64,000 nucleotides of DNA from Mycolicibacterium sp. ND9-15 (GCF_035918395.1 NZ_CP142362.1:3819501-3883500); one strand, 5' to 3'. Counted from the first letter of the stretch, positions 8,199-16,564 are shown. Made by a program: numbers and translations. Notes: generated from the sequence alone by a model not told the origin.

Positions 8199-9413
8199 AT
8201 GAGGGAACTGCCGCACGTGCTGGGCATCGTCCTGGCCGGCGGGGAGGGCAAGCGGCTCTACCCGCTGACCGCGGACCGGGCCAAGCCCGCTGTTCCCTTC
8301 GGCGGCGCCTACCGGCTGATCGACTTCGTGCTGTCCAATCTGGTCAACGCGCGATATCTGCGGATCTGCGTGCTGACGCAATACAAGTCGCATTCGCTCG
8401 ACCGTCACATCTCGCAGAACTGGCGCCTATCGGGCCTGGCCGGTGAATACATCACGCCCGTCCCGGCCCAGCAGCGGCTCGGGCCGCGGTGGTACACCGG
8501 CTCCGCCGACGCGATCTATCAGTCGCTGAACCTCATCTACGACGAGGATCCGGACTACATCGTCGTGTTCGGCGCCGACCACGTGTACCGCATGGACCCC
8601 GAGCAGATGGTTCAGTTCCACATCGAGAGCGGCGCGGGCGCGACGGTTGCCGGTATCCGGGTGCCGCGCAGCGAGGCCACCGCGTTCGGGGTCATCGACG
8701 CCGACGACTCGGGTCGCATCCGCAGCTTCGTGGAGAAGCCGGCCGACCCGCCCGGCACCCCGGACGATCCCGACGAGGCGTTCGTATCGATGGGCAACTA
8801 CATCTTCACCACCAAGGTGCTCATCGACGCGATCCGCGCCGACGCCGACGACGACCACTCGGACCACGACATGGGCGGCGACATCATCCCGCGTCTGGTC
8901 GACGACGGCATGGCGGCGGTGTACGACTTCAGCAACAACGAAGTCCCCGGGGCGACCGAGCGCGACCACGGCTACTGGCGCGACGTGGGGACCCTGGACG
9001 CGTTCTACGACGCGCACATGGATCTGGTGTCGGTGCATCCGGTGTTCAACCTCTACAACAAGCGCTGGCCGATCCGAGGTGAGTCGGAGATGCTGGCACC
9101 GGCGAAGTTTGTCAACGGCGGCTCGGCGCAAGAGTCAGTGGTCGGTGCGGGCAGCATCATTTCGGCGGCGTCCGTGCGTAATTCAGTGTTGTCCTCCAAC
9201 GTCGTCGTCGACGACGGGGCGATCGTCGAGGGCAGCGTGATCATGCCTGGCGCCCGCATCGGCCGCGGCGCGGTGGTGCGCCACGCGATCCTGGACAAGA
9301 ACGTCGTCGTCGGCCCGGGCGAAATGGTCGGGGTGGACCTCGACAAGGACCGCGAACGGTTCGCGATCAGCGCCGGCGGAGTGGTCGCCGTCGGCAAGGG
9401 CGTTTGGATCTGA
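8199..9413 (+). CDS. glgC: Glucose-1-phosphate adenylyltransferase
   Basis: A 404-residue ADP-glucose pyrophosphorylase (Rv1213; same length in M. tuberculosis). It makes ADP-glucose from ATP and glucose 1-phosphate. The N-terminal GIVLAGGEGKRLYPLT with AKPAVPFGG is the nucleotidyltransferase loop. VFGADHVYRMD carries the metal-binding Asp, and the C-terminal third is a left-handed beta-helix (repeating hexapeptides such as GAIVEGSVIMPGARIG). The donor feeds GlgM next door. Confidence 0.95.
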   Translation: MRELPHVLGIVLAGGEGKRLYPLTADRAKPAVPFGGAYRLIDFVLSNLVNARYLRICVLTQYKSHSLDRHISQNWRLSGLAGEYITPVPAQQRLGPRWYTGSADAIYQSLNLIYDEDPDYIVVFGADHVYRMDPEQMVQFHIESGAGATVAGIRVPRSEATAFGVIDADDSGRIRSFVEKPADPPGTPDDPDEAFVSMGNYIFTTKVLIDAIRADADDDHSDHDMGGDIIPRLVDDGMAAVYDFSNNEVPGATERDHGYWRDVGTLDAFYDAHMDLVSVHPVFNLYNKRWPIRGESEMLAPAKFVNGGSAQESVVGAGSIISAASVRNSVLSSNVVVDDGAIVEGSVIMPGARIGRGAVVRHAILDKNVVVGPGEMVGVDLDKDRERFAISAGGVVAVGKGVWI

Positions 9414-9564
9414 CTCCCTAACTCCCTAACCGCGGACTGCCCGGCAGCCCCCACGGCGCATCAACGGCCTTGGGCCTCGGCCCCGTTATGCGCGATGTGG
9501 TCTGTGTCTCACGCTGGTTCGATCACCAACGGCCAACGAGGCCACGAACACAGGAGACAGCACA
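9414..9564. other. Gap between glgC and the small secreted protein gene
   Basis: 151 bp. CTCCCTAACT-like sequence is directly repeated right after the glgC stop (9414-9430). The only clear signal is the AGGAG ribosome site at 9552-9556 for the next gene. No strong terminator hairpin was found. Confidence 0.4.
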
Positions 9565-9804
9565 ATGAAGCGCACCAGGATTACGGCCGCCGTCGCCATC
9601 GTCGTCGGCGCGCTGATGACCACGACCGCCCCGCTCGCACACGCCGAGAAGCTCTCGGAGAACACGATCAAGAGCGAATGCAAGGCCGCCGGCGGCTCCT
9701 ACACCAACAGGGGGACGGTATCCACCTGCGCGTACAAGGACATCGGCGGCAACAGCTACACCGACATCTTCTCCGGCGGCCATTACGTCACCACGCTCAC
9801 CTAA
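9565..9804 (+). CDS. Small secreted protein, function unknown
   Basis: 79 residues with a classical Sec signal peptide: positive MKRTR, a hydrophobic core to about residue 24, and likely cleavage after AHA (about residue 27). The mature chain is about 52 residues with two cysteines (SECKAAGG and STCAYKD), probably one disulfide, and is rich in Gly/Ser/Tyr. The start is fixed by AGGAG 8 nt upstream. It is a type common in fast-growing mycobacteria; no function is recognised. It is absent from the corresponding M. tuberculosis order as I recall it. Confidence 0.8.
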   Translation: MKRTRITAAVAIVVGALMTTTAPLAHAEKLSENTIKSECKAAGGSYTNRGTVSTCAYKDIGGNSYTDIFSGGHYVTTLT

Positions 9805-9810
9805 GCGGGG

Positions 9811-10392
9811 TCAACTCGCTGCCGCGTTGCGTCGTCGCCGCACCAGCCGAACCGCCGCCCAGATCAACGCGACAAGGGCCACCAACACCAAGACCGGCAC
9901 CAGGATCGCGATGAAGACCAGGCTCACGCTGACGCCGTCCTCGACCGTGCTCAGCACCGGTGCGGCCACCCCCGCGGTGGCGACGTTGGCGGCCGGCCGA
10001 ACCGTCGACTTGGTCAGCGACACCACCAGTGCGACGACGACACCGATGACCACCGCGATCCACTGCCCGGATTCGGCGAACGCACCGGGGTCGGTGACCG
10101 CGGACGTCTGCGCCGCGGTGCCCGACCCGAACACGATGCCGCCCGCCGTCGGCCGGATGAACGTCTGGACAGCGTCGTTGACGCTGTCCAGCGCGGGCAC
10201 CTTGTCGGCGACGATCTCGACGACGAGCAGCACCGCGACGATCGCCATCACCCAGCCGTTCTCCAGCCAGGCCCAGCCGGCGGGCAGCGTGATCAGGTCG
10301 GTGAACCGGGACAGCAGGCCGAGCGCCAGCAGCGGGATGTAGGCGTTGAGTCCCGCGGCGGTCGCCAGGCCGAGGCCGGTCAGCAGTTCCAC
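9811..10392 (-). CDS. DUF4126 integral membrane protein
   Basis: 193 residues with four to five hydrophobic segments. The N-terminal LGLATAAGLNAYIPLLALGL and central VNDAVQTFIRPTAGGI are characteristic of DUF4126, and the C-terminus ends in a basic RLVRRRRN patch. It ends 6 bp from the convergent secreted-protein gene and starts 20 bp downstream of the sigma-factor gene's stop on the same strand, so it may be co-transcribed with the sigma factor. Function unknown. Confidence 0.82.
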   Translation of the reverse strand: MELLTGLGLATAAGLNAYIPLLALGLLSRFTDLITLPAGWAWLENGWVMAIVAVLLVVEIVADKVPALDSVNDAVQTFIRPTAGGIVFGSGTAAQTSAVTDPGAFAESGQWIAVVIGVVVALVVSLTKSTVRPAANVATAGVAAPVLSTVEDGVSVSLVFIAILVPVLVLVALVALIWAAVRLVRRRRNAAAS

Positions 10393-10412
10393 ATCGGCAT
10401 TATGCGCGCCCG

Positions 10413-11291
10413 TCAGCGCAGTACGGTCAGTTCGACCTGACGAAGCCGTTGGGTATCCGCGGCGATATTGAGCTCGACGATGCGGTGGCCGGCGATCCTG
10501 AAGAGCAGCACCAGCGTGAGGCGGCCGGCGGGCGCGACGACGATCCCAGGCACACCGTCGACAACAGCGGTCTCGGCGAATCGTGAGTTGGCAGAGAACA
10601 TGCGCGCGTTGGCGGCCACCGCACGCGCGCCGCGGATCGTGATAGGCGTACCGGCGGCGGTCGCGTCGACGTGCAGGACCACGTCGTCGTCCAGCACCGC
10701 CAGCAGCGCGTCGAAATCGCCGTGGCGCGCCGCGGCGAGGAAGGCATTGACAAGATGTCGTTGCCGCACGAAATCCGTTGTGGCCTCGACAGTCTTGCCG
10801 CGCACCCTGCGCCGGGCCCTGGCGGCCAGCTGGGCGGCCGCGTTCTCCGAGCGCCCCATGATCGGACCGATTTCGGCGAACGGCAACCCGAACATGTCGT
10901 GGAGCACGAATGCGAGCCGCTCAGCCGGAGACAGGGTCTGCAGGATGACGAGCAGCGCGACACCGACCGAATCGGCGAGCCCGGCTTCGGCCTCGGGATC
11001 GACGGGGCCGGTCGTGGCGCCGGCGGGAGCGACGTGCGCGGCCGGAGTGTCGACGACGTCGTCGAGCGGTTCTTCGGCTCGCACGTTGCGGGCGCGCAGC
11101 ATGTCCAAGCAGATCCTGGCGACGACGGTGGTCAACCAGCCGCGCAGGTTGCGCACGTCGCTGATGTCGGCGCGATTCATCCGCAGCCACGCGTCCTGCA
11201 CTGCGTCATCGGCCTCACTGACCGAGCCGAGCATCCGATAGGCCACCGACCGCAGATGCGCACGGTGTTGCTCGAACGCGTCTGCGCTCAC
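10413..11291 (-). CDS. ECF sigma factor with C-terminal SnoaL-like domain (SigJ/ECF41-like)
   Basis: 292 residues. Sigma region 2 (LRSVAYRMLGSVSEADDAVQDAWLR) and region 4 (LSPAERLAFVLHDMFGLPFAEIGPIMG) are followed by a linker and a SnoaL-like domain of about 110 residues ending ELNIAADTQRLRQV. In this ECF class the tail controls activity in place of a separate anti-sigma factor. The start is GTG 11291, supported by GAGGAGG about 7 nt upstream. It is divergent from a small membrane protein gene across a gap with a perfect inverted repeat, so that gene is a candidate target. Confidence 0.88.
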   Translation of the reverse strand: MSADAFEQHRAHLRSVAYRMLGSVSEADDAVQDAWLRMNRADISDVRNLRGWLTTVVARICLDMLRARNVRAEEPLDDVVDTPAAHVAPAGATTGPVDPEAEAGLADSVGVALLVILQTLSPAERLAFVLHDMFGLPFAEIGPIMGRSENAAAQLAARARRRVRGKTVEATTDFVRQRHLVNAFLAAARHGDFDALLAVLDDDVVLHVDATAAGTPITIRGARAVAANARMFSANSRFAETAVVDGVPGIVVAPAGRLTLVLLFRIAGHRIVELNIAADTQRLRQVELTVLR

Positions 11292-11329
11292 CTCTGTACC
11301 TCCTCAAGGTCATACTGCGTCCATCAGCG

Positions 11330-11347
11330 CCGTCATATCTATGACGG
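11330..11347. promoter_or_regulatory. Perfect 7-bp-arm inverted repeat in the sigma-factor/membrane-protein gap
   Basis: CCGTCAT-ATCT-ATGACGG lies midway in the 91-bp divergent gap. The CGTC core resembles the -10 element of ECF promoters, so it could be an operator or two overlapping ECF -10 elements in opposite directions. No convincing matching -35 was seen. Confidence 0.4.
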
Positions 11348-11382
11348 ATGACAACGCCCGCGCATGACAGAAAGGCGGACCT

Positions 11383-11769
11383 ATGACAGTGCTACGGGTA
11401 GTACTCATGGTGCATGGGCTGATCACGCTGGCCGGCGCCGTCGTGCTCATGGTGTTCCCGACCGCTATCCCAGCCGTCGTGGGCATCACGCTCGAACGAC
11501 CGGAGTATCTGCTTGCGTACCTCGTCGGTGCGGCCGAACTGGCGGTTGCGGTGCTGTCCTTCGGCGCGGCGCGGCTGACGGACTGGGCGGCGTTGCGGCT
11601 CATCGTCACGGCGCTGGTGGTGCTGCACCTGACGAGCGGTGTGCTCAACCTCGTCTACTTGGGATTGACTCAGCTGAACGGCACGATGATCGCCAACACC
11701 GTGGCACGCTTCGCCGTGGTCCTGGTGTTCGTCGCGGTGTGGCGATCGGCGCGCCGTCACCAGACGTAG
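11383..11769 (+). CDS. Four-helix small membrane protein, function unknown
   Basis: 128 residues forming four hydrophobic segments of about 20 residues (starts near 7, 43, 66 and 97) with very short loops, a DoxX/DUF4345-like topology without a recognisable signature. It is divergent from the ECF sigma factor. The ATG is preceded by AAAGGCGG. Its last 13 bp overlap the 3' end of the convergent methyltransferase-like gene. Confidence 0.7.
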   Translation: MTVLRVVLMVHGLITLAGAVVLMVFPTAIPAVVGITLERPEYLLAYLVGAAELAVAVLSFGAARLTDWAALRLIVTALVVLHLTSGVLNLVYLGLTQLNGTMIANTVARFAVVLVFVAVWRSARRHQT

Positions 11770-12431
11770 GGCACCAACCGGAACCGCACCTTCTGCATGT
11801 ACTCGCGGTAGCCGGCCAACTGCTGCCGCAGCATCTTCTCCTCGTCGGCGATGCGCACCGCGAGAATCAGCAGAGCGGGCAAAACGGCGACCAGGCCCCA
11901 GTACGAGTCCAGCGCAAGCGGAGTGCCGATCATCATCATCAGCGTTCCGGCGTACATCGGGTGGCGGACCACGCCGTACAGGCCCGTCGAGACCAGTGGC
12001 TGCTCGGACTCGACGGTGATAGTCGCTGCCGCATAGCTGTTCTGGATGACGACGAACTGAGCCGCCGTCAGACCTGTCCACACGAGTACGTCACCCAGCA
12101 GAACTACTGCAGTCGGCACCGTCGACCATCCGAAGCGATGGTCGAGTGCACTGGTCACCAGCACGGCTACCACCACCAGGACGGTCCCGGTGATGGCGAC
12201 CTTCTGCACGGGTCGAGTCTCGGCGAACGGCCCCACCTTCATCCGTCGACGCAACGCCTCCGGGCGGTTGACCGCGAGATAGATGCTTGGCCCCATCGTG
12301 CCGAGGAGGAAGACGCCGATGAAAACCCAAGCGTGCCAATAGTCCAACGTTCCCGCCGGCAAGAACAGCGCTGCGGCGAAGAACACGAATCCGAAGACCG
12401 CGGACGCCAGCGTCTGCAGAGCAATCTTCAT
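11757..12431 (-). CDS. Isoprenylcysteine carboxyl methyltransferase-like membrane protein (Rv1216c type)
   Basis: 224 residues, equal in length to Rv1216c as I recall. It has several transmembrane helices and the C-terminal ICMT/PEMT pattern GLYGVVRHPMYAGTLMMM followed by DEEKMLRQQLAGYREYMQKV, which builds the S-adenosylmethionine pocket in this family. The substrate is unknown; bacterial members methylate lipids or small molecules. ATG 12431 overlaps the stop of the ABC permease gene (ATGA), so it belongs to the exporter operon. Confidence 0.82.
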   Translation of the reverse strand: MKIALQTLASAVFGFVFFAAALFLPAGTLDYWHAWVFIGVFLLGTMGPSIYLAVNRPEALRRRMKVGPFAETRPVQKVAITGTVLVVVAVLVTSALDHRFGWSTVPTAVVLLGDVLVWTGLTAAQFVVIQNSYAAATITVESEQPLVSTGLYGVVRHPMYAGTLMMMIGTPLALDSYWGLVAVLPALLILAVRIADEEKMLRQQLAGYREYMQKVRFRLVPYVW

Positions 12432-14047
12432 GAGAGCGCGTCCCGGCGGCGATAGAGCGCTCCGGCGAGCCACGTCGACGCCGCGGCGACGAAGACCATG
12501 ACGACGAGCGTGGCCACCGGATAGCCGCTCGGCGCCGTGGTGCGGCTGACCGGTGACAGGTCGATCAGCCACTGCGGCAACCGCAGCAACGCCCCGAGGT
12601 AGAGCGAGGCGACGACGAAGGCCACCGCCAACCACCCAAGCCAGGGCCGCCGCACCGCGACGGCGAGCGCCGCCACCCCTGCCATCACGGCCATGGCAGG
12701 CAGGAAAGCCAAGCCGGCCAGGGTCAGCCGCAACACTGTCGCGGGCTCGCCGACGGCGATGCCCGCACCCAGCCCGTTGCCGAGACCCGCGAAGAACATC
12801 AGTACCACCGAACCGAGCAGCGCCGACCCGACCGCCGTCGAAAGCCAGCGCCACCGCGACACCGATCCGGCAAGCACCACCTCGCCCAGGCCGCGCTCCT
12901 CGTCGGTGTACACCCGCAGCACGGCGCCGACGACGTATGCGCTGGCCGCGGCCGCCAGAAACTGGGTCATCGTGGTGTAAACGCTGTCGGTGCCATGTTG
13001 CGCGATCACCCGCCGGATCACCTCGTTGCTTTCGGCAGCGTCGAGCAGGGACTTCGTCATCGACCCGAACGCGAGGCCGCCCAGGAACAACCCGATGGTC
13101 CAGCCGACGGTCTGACCGCGCTGCAGCGTCACATGCAGGCCCAGCACACCGTTGATCGGACGGGCGTCGGGGTGCTCGCCGGTCGACGGGAGCGTGCCGT
13201 CGTCGTACTGACGCCTGCCCTCGAAGACCGCGGCCAGCGCCGTCAACCCCATGATCAGCGCGACCAGGAGGGCGAACGGCCACCACCGCAGGTCGACGAA
13301 CGCGCGCATCTGCTGAGCCCATGCGATCGGTGAGAGCCAACTCAGCGCACTGCCCGAGTTGTCGATGACGTCGCCGATCCCGCGGACCAGCGCCGCCACC
13401 GCCAGCGTGGCCATCGCGGCGCCGGTTGCAGTGCGCGCCTGCCGCCACAGCTGCGCGGTGACGGCGGCCACCGCACCGAACGCCATCGCCACCCCGATGA
13501 CGCCGAGACACATTGCCGCCGTGTCGAGAAGGCCGAAGCCGCCGGCGGCCATCGCCAGCGTCATCGTCACCGCGAGCACCGCGTTGACCGCTCCGACGAG
13601 GATCAGTGCCGCCGCAGTCCGGGCATACCGACCGACGACCGATGACAACACCAACTCCGCTGCGCCGCTTTCCTCTTCGGCGCGCGTGTGGCGGATCACC
13701 GTGAGAATCGCGAGGATCGACGTCGCAACGATCAGCGTCAACATCAGCTCGTTCGCCATCATTGCGCCGAGGTCGGTCTCGTTGCGGCCGAACATCGGTC
13801 CGCCCATCATCATCCCGGCGGGCGTCTTCAGTAGGTCCACCCGCGTGACGCGTTGTGCCTCTTCGGGATAAGCCAGTTTCATCGCAGCCGGCGCATAGGC
13901 CATCAGCAGCGTCAGCACCGCCACCCAGATGCCCAGCCGGAGCCGGTCGCGGCGCAGCGCGAGCCGCAGCAGCAGGGCGGTCCCGGTCAGTGCGGAGGTA
14001 GGCGAGCCGCGTCGTACCACAGGCCGTGCAACAGCGGCGCTCGTCAT
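12428..14047 (-). CDS. ABC exporter permease, tetronasin-resistance type (Rv1217c)
   Basis: 539 residues with about twelve hydrophobic segments arranged as two six-helix halves (each starting with an LGIWVAVLTL-like or VGWTIGLFLGG-like helix). This is the layout of the fused drug-export permeases of the Rv1217c family, which export antibiotics with Rv1218c. ATG 14047 overlaps the ATPase stop (ATGA). An upstream same-frame extension runs inside the ATPase gene and is rejected. Substrates here are not known. Confidence 0.88.
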   Translation of the reverse strand: MTSAAVARPVVRRGSPTSALTGTALLLRLALRRDRLRLGIWVAVLTLLMAYAPAAMKLAYPEEAQRVTRVDLLKTPAGMMMGGPMFGRNETDLGAMMANELMLTLIVATSILAILTVIRHTRAEEESGAAELVLSSVVGRYARTAAALILVGAVNAVLAVTMTLAMAAGGFGLLDTAAMCLGVIGVAMAFGAVAAVTAQLWRQARTATGAAMATLAVAALVRGIGDVIDNSGSALSWLSPIAWAQQMRAFVDLRWWPFALLVALIMGLTALAAVFEGRRQYDDGTLPSTGEHPDARPINGVLGLHVTLQRGQTVGWTIGLFLGGLAFGSMTKSLLDAAESNEVIRRVIAQHGTDSVYTTMTQFLAAAASAYVVGAVLRVYTDEERGLGEVVLAGSVSRWRWLSTAVGSALLGSVVLMFFAGLGNGLGAGIAVGEPATVLRLTLAGLAFLPAMAVMAGVAALAVAVRRPWLGWLAVAFVVASLYLGALLRLPQWLIDLSPVSRTTAPSGYPVATLVVMVFVAAASTWLAGALYRRRDALS

Positions 14048-14985
14048 CGCGCGGCCCCCTGGTACTCGCGCAGGAACATGTCTTCGAGCGAGGCCGGCGT
14101 GACGGTTAGGTCGAGGATCCCGAGTTCGCTGAGATGGCCCATCGCGTGGTCGAGCTCGTTGCGGTCGACCGAGAACGTGTAGTGGCCGTCGGTGATCGCG
14201 AAGTCGTGGACGAAAGGTGCGTCGTGAAGACGTCGGCCGTCCTGGCGGGTACGCACGGACACCGTCGTGCGCATCAGATGGCGCAACTCGGCCAGCGCGC
14301 CGGACCGCACCGTGCGGCCGGCCCGGATGATCGTGACGTGGTCGCAGAGTTTCTCGACTTCGGCCAGGATGTGGCTGGACAGCAGTACCGCTGCGCCGCG
14401 CTGGGTGACCTCGCCGACGCACTGCTGGAATACCTTCTCCATCAACGGATCCAGACCGGATGTCGGCTCGTCGAGGATGTAGAGCTCGGCATTGGTCGAG
14501 AAGGCGGCGACGATGGCGACCTTCTGTCGGTTGCCCTTGGAGTAGGCGCGGGCCTTCTTGTGCGGGTCGAGTTCGAACCGTTCGATCAGCTGATCACGGC
14601 GCGTCGTGTCGACGCCGTTGCCGCGAAGCCGGGCCAGGAAGTCGATCGCTTGCAGCCCGGTCAGGTTGGGCCACAGCGTCACGTCCCCCGGGACGTAGGC
14701 GATGCGGCGGTGCAGTGCCACCGCGTCCTGCCACGGATCGCCGCCGAGCAGTCGGACGCTGCCGCTGTCCGCCCGCAACAGCCCGAGCAACACGCGGATC
14801 GTGGTCGACTTGCCCGCGCCGTTCGGGCCGAGAAACCCGGCGATCTGGCCGGGCGCGACGGTCAGGTCCAACCCGTCGAGCGCCTTGGTGCGCCCGAATG
14901 CCTTGGACAGTCCGCGGATTTCGACTGCGGCCCGGCCAACGCTTTGGTCAGCCCGCCGCATTGGCCTGGCTGTCTGAGCCGTCAT
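14044..14985 (-). CDS. ABC exporter ATPase (Rv1218c type)
   Basis: 313 residues. Walker A GPNGAGKST is at residues 53-61, with a Q-loop region after VPGDVTLWPNL. The signature reads YSKGNRQK rather than LSGGQ, as in drug-exporter ATPases of this family. Walker B is ELYILDEPTSGLDP and the H-loop is LLSSHILAEVEKL. The C-terminal 90 residues are an accessory domain. Its 5' end overlaps the TetR gene by 38 bp. It energises the permease at 12428-14047. Confidence 0.92.
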   Translation of the reverse strand: MTAQTARPMRRADQSVGRAAVEIRGLSKAFGRTKALDGLDLTVAPGQIAGFLGPNGAGKSTTIRVLLGLLRADSGSVRLLGGDPWQDAVALHRRIAYVPGDVTLWPNLTGLQAIDFLARLRGNGVDTTRRDQLIERFELDPHKKARAYSKGNRQKVAIVAAFSTNAELYILDEPTSGLDPLMEKVFQQCVGEVTQRGAAVLLSSHILAEVEKLCDHVTIIRAGRTVRSGALAELRHLMRTTVSVRTRQDGRRLHDAPFVHDFAITDGHYTFSVDRNELDHAMGHLSELGILDLTVTPASLEDMFLREYQGAAR

Positions 14986-15640
14986 CGCGGTCTCCTTCCT
15001 GTGTGCTGAACGGAATGCCCTTCTCGCGCTGCTTGAGGAACGCCTCGTACATCGTCGAGTCGCTCATCAACCCCTTGGTGTAGAGCTCGAGCGCGGGCAG
15101 CACCATCTCCTCGCCGTAATCGCGAAGCACCTCGCGCAGATCGGTGGACGGGTGCAATTGCAGATACAGCAGGAAGCCTCCGCCGCTCGACAGCGACAGG
15201 AACCGAGCTCTGCCGTGGGGGTCGCGGCTCGGCTTGAGCAGACCGGAGCGCACGCCTTCCTCGATGTACTGCTCGGCGTTGTCGGTCATCTGCTGCCAGA
15301 ACGCCTTGGCGAGCTCACCGCCGGACTGCATGCTGCGCACCAGATATTTCATCAGCGGCGCATAGGACTCGATCTCGGCCATCTGCCCGAGCCAGGTCGC
15401 CGGGTCGTGCGTCTGCAGCGACTCGGACTTGCTTTCGCGGATCACTTCGGCGACGTAGGCGTCACACGCCTTGCGCAGGCCCTCCTTCGAGCCGAAGTGG
15501 TGGATGACGAGCGCGGCCGACACCCCCGCGGTGTCCGCGACGGCCCGCAGGCCAACGCCGAATCCGTGTTCGCCCCACTGCTCGATGGCGGCATCGCGGA
15601 TCCGCGCGACGGCGGTCCGATCGGCCGATGCTGAACGCAT
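14948..15640 (-). CDS. TetR-family repressor of the ABC exporter operon (Rv1219c type)
   Basis: 230 residues with an N-terminal HTH (GVGLRAVADTAGVSAALVIHHFGSKEGLRKACD, about residues 28-60) and a large ligand-binding domain. The C-terminal 30 residues are polar and acidic. ATG 15640 is used; an in-frame start further upstream would read through the palindrome at 15641-15656. It is first in the operon TetR-ATPase-permease-ICMT-like, so autorepression that also controls the exporter is likely, as described for Rv1219c in M. tuberculosis. Confidence 0.88.
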   Translation of the reverse strand: MRSASADRTAVARIRDAAIEQWGEHGFGVGLRAVADTAGVSAALVIHHFGSKEGLRKACDAYVAEVIRESKSESLQTHDPATWLGQMAEIESYAPLMKYLVRSMQSGGELAKAFWQQMTDNAEQYIEEGVRSGLLKPSRDPHGRARFLSLSSGGGFLLYLQLHPSTDLREVLRDYGEEMVLPALELYTKGLMSDSTMYEAFLKQREKGIPFSTQEGDRDDGSDSQANAAG

Positions 15641-15656
15641 GTTTAGTAGACTAAAC
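15641..15656. promoter_or_regulatory. Palindromic TetR operator
   Basis: GTTTAGT-AG-ACTAAAC has perfect 7-bp arms and a 2-bp centre. It abuts the start codon of the TetR gene and lies in its 5' leader. The AT-rich character, 16-bp size and position fit a TetR autoregulatory operator controlling the whole exporter operon. Confidence 0.7.
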
Positions 15657-15700
15657 GCTCGTTCAGTCAACGGTCAAGGGCGCGCCGCTGCTCAGTAGCC

Positions 15701-15759
15701 GCGAGCGCGCACACTGGTACGCCTCAAGGGGCCAAAACCGTACGGGAGTGTGCGCTCGC
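15701..15759. repeat. Long intergenic hairpin after the O-methyltransferase gene
   Basis: Outer arms GCGAGCGCGCACACT (15701-15715) and AGTGTGCGCTCGC (15747-15759) pair over 13 bp with a 2-nt bulge. Inner arms GTACG (15717-15721) and CGTAC (15739-15743) pair perfectly around an A/G-rich loop. It lies downstream of the O-methyltransferase stop and upstream of the TetR promoter, so it may terminate transcription. The end sequence resembles, but differs from, the repeats at 27855, 37364 and 38349. Confidence 0.75.
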
Positions 15760-15774
15760 CTGGCTTACTGGCGG

Positions 15775-16434
15775 TCAGTCGCGGGCGGCGGCCAGCAGGC
15801 CGTCGCCCAGCGGGATCAAAACCGGGGTGAGCCGCTCGTCCTCCGCGATCAGCCGGGCGGCCTCGCGCACGGCTGCGACCTCCGCGTCGTTGGCCGAAGC
15901 GTCACCGGCCCGCCCGCCGAGCGCCGCGCGGTGCAGGACGATTGCCCCGCCGGGGCGCAGCAGCCGGATGGCCTCGGCGACGAATTGCGGCTGGTCCAAC
16001 GGGTCGGCGTCCACGAACACCAAGTCGTAGGACTCGTCGGCGAGCCGGGTCAGCACCTCCTGCGCGCGGCCGCTGATCAACCGGGTTCGCCCTGGCCCGA
16101 TCCCGGCCTCGACGAACGCCTGCTTGGCGATGCGCTGGTGTTCGGGTTCGACGTCGATCGTGGTCAGAACCCCGTCCTCGCGCATGCCCGACAGCAGCCA
16201 CAGGCCGCTGACCCCGGCGCCGGTGCCGACCTCGACCACGGCCTTGGCAGCCGTCAGCTTGGCGAACACGCACAGCAGCGCGCCGACGGCGGGGGTGACG
16301 GCACCCGCGCCGATGTCGAGCGCTCGTTCCCTCGCCGCTGCGACGATCGCGTCCTCGGAGATGGACTGCTCGGCGTGCGAGACTATCGATTCGGCACGGC
16401 TGTGCGGTCCGATGACATCGTCGCTGCCGGCCAT
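15775..16434 (-). CDS. SAM-dependent O-methyltransferase (Rv1220c type)
   Basis: 219 residues, class I Rossmann methyltransferase of the catechol/caffeoyl-CoA O-methyltransferase type. Motif I is VVEVGTGAGVSGLWLL, acidic motif ILTTIDVEPEH gives SAM ribose contacts, and YDLVFVDADP contains the metal-binding Asp region. ATG 16434 (MAGSDDVIGP) is preferred over a GTG 42 bp upstream. Divergent from sigE, as in M. tuberculosis. The acceptor substrate is unknown. Confidence 0.88.
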   Translation of the reverse strand: MAGSDDVIGPHSRAESIVSHAEQSISEDAIVAAARERALDIGAGAVTPAVGALLCVFAKLTAAKAVVEVGTGAGVSGLWLLSGMREDGVLTTIDVEPEHQRIAKQAFVEAGIGPGRTRLISGRAQEVLTRLADESYDLVFVDADPLDQPQFVAEAIRLLRPGGAIVLHRAALGGRAGDASANDAEVAAVREAARLIAEDERLTPVLIPLGDGLLAAARD

Positions 16435-16547
16435 GCCCGCAGCGTAGCCAACCGGTATCGGCCAGCCTCGCGACACGCCCGGTCCCGAACGCCGGATTAC
16501 GCGGATTTCGGGGGGTTCGCGCAGGTCGAAAACGGGTAGAAAAGCAT

Positions 16548-16564
16548 TCTCAGGAAAAGTTCAG
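16548..16564 (+). promoter_or_regulatory. TCTCAG/GTTCAG direct repeats upstream of sigE
   Basis: TCTCAG (16548-16553) and GTTCAG (16559-16564) are 11 bp apart, 46-62 bp before the chosen sigE start. In M. tuberculosis sigE is a direct MprA target and MprA binds paired short direct repeats, so an MprA-type box is a reasonable reading. I could not verify the exact consensus. Confidence 0.45.

Noticed and set aside
9811..10392. Signs of horizontal transfer in the 9.5-12.4 kb accessory stretch
   Set aside because: Base composition and codon use by eye do not differ from neighbours and no integrase, att-like repeat or tRNA is present.
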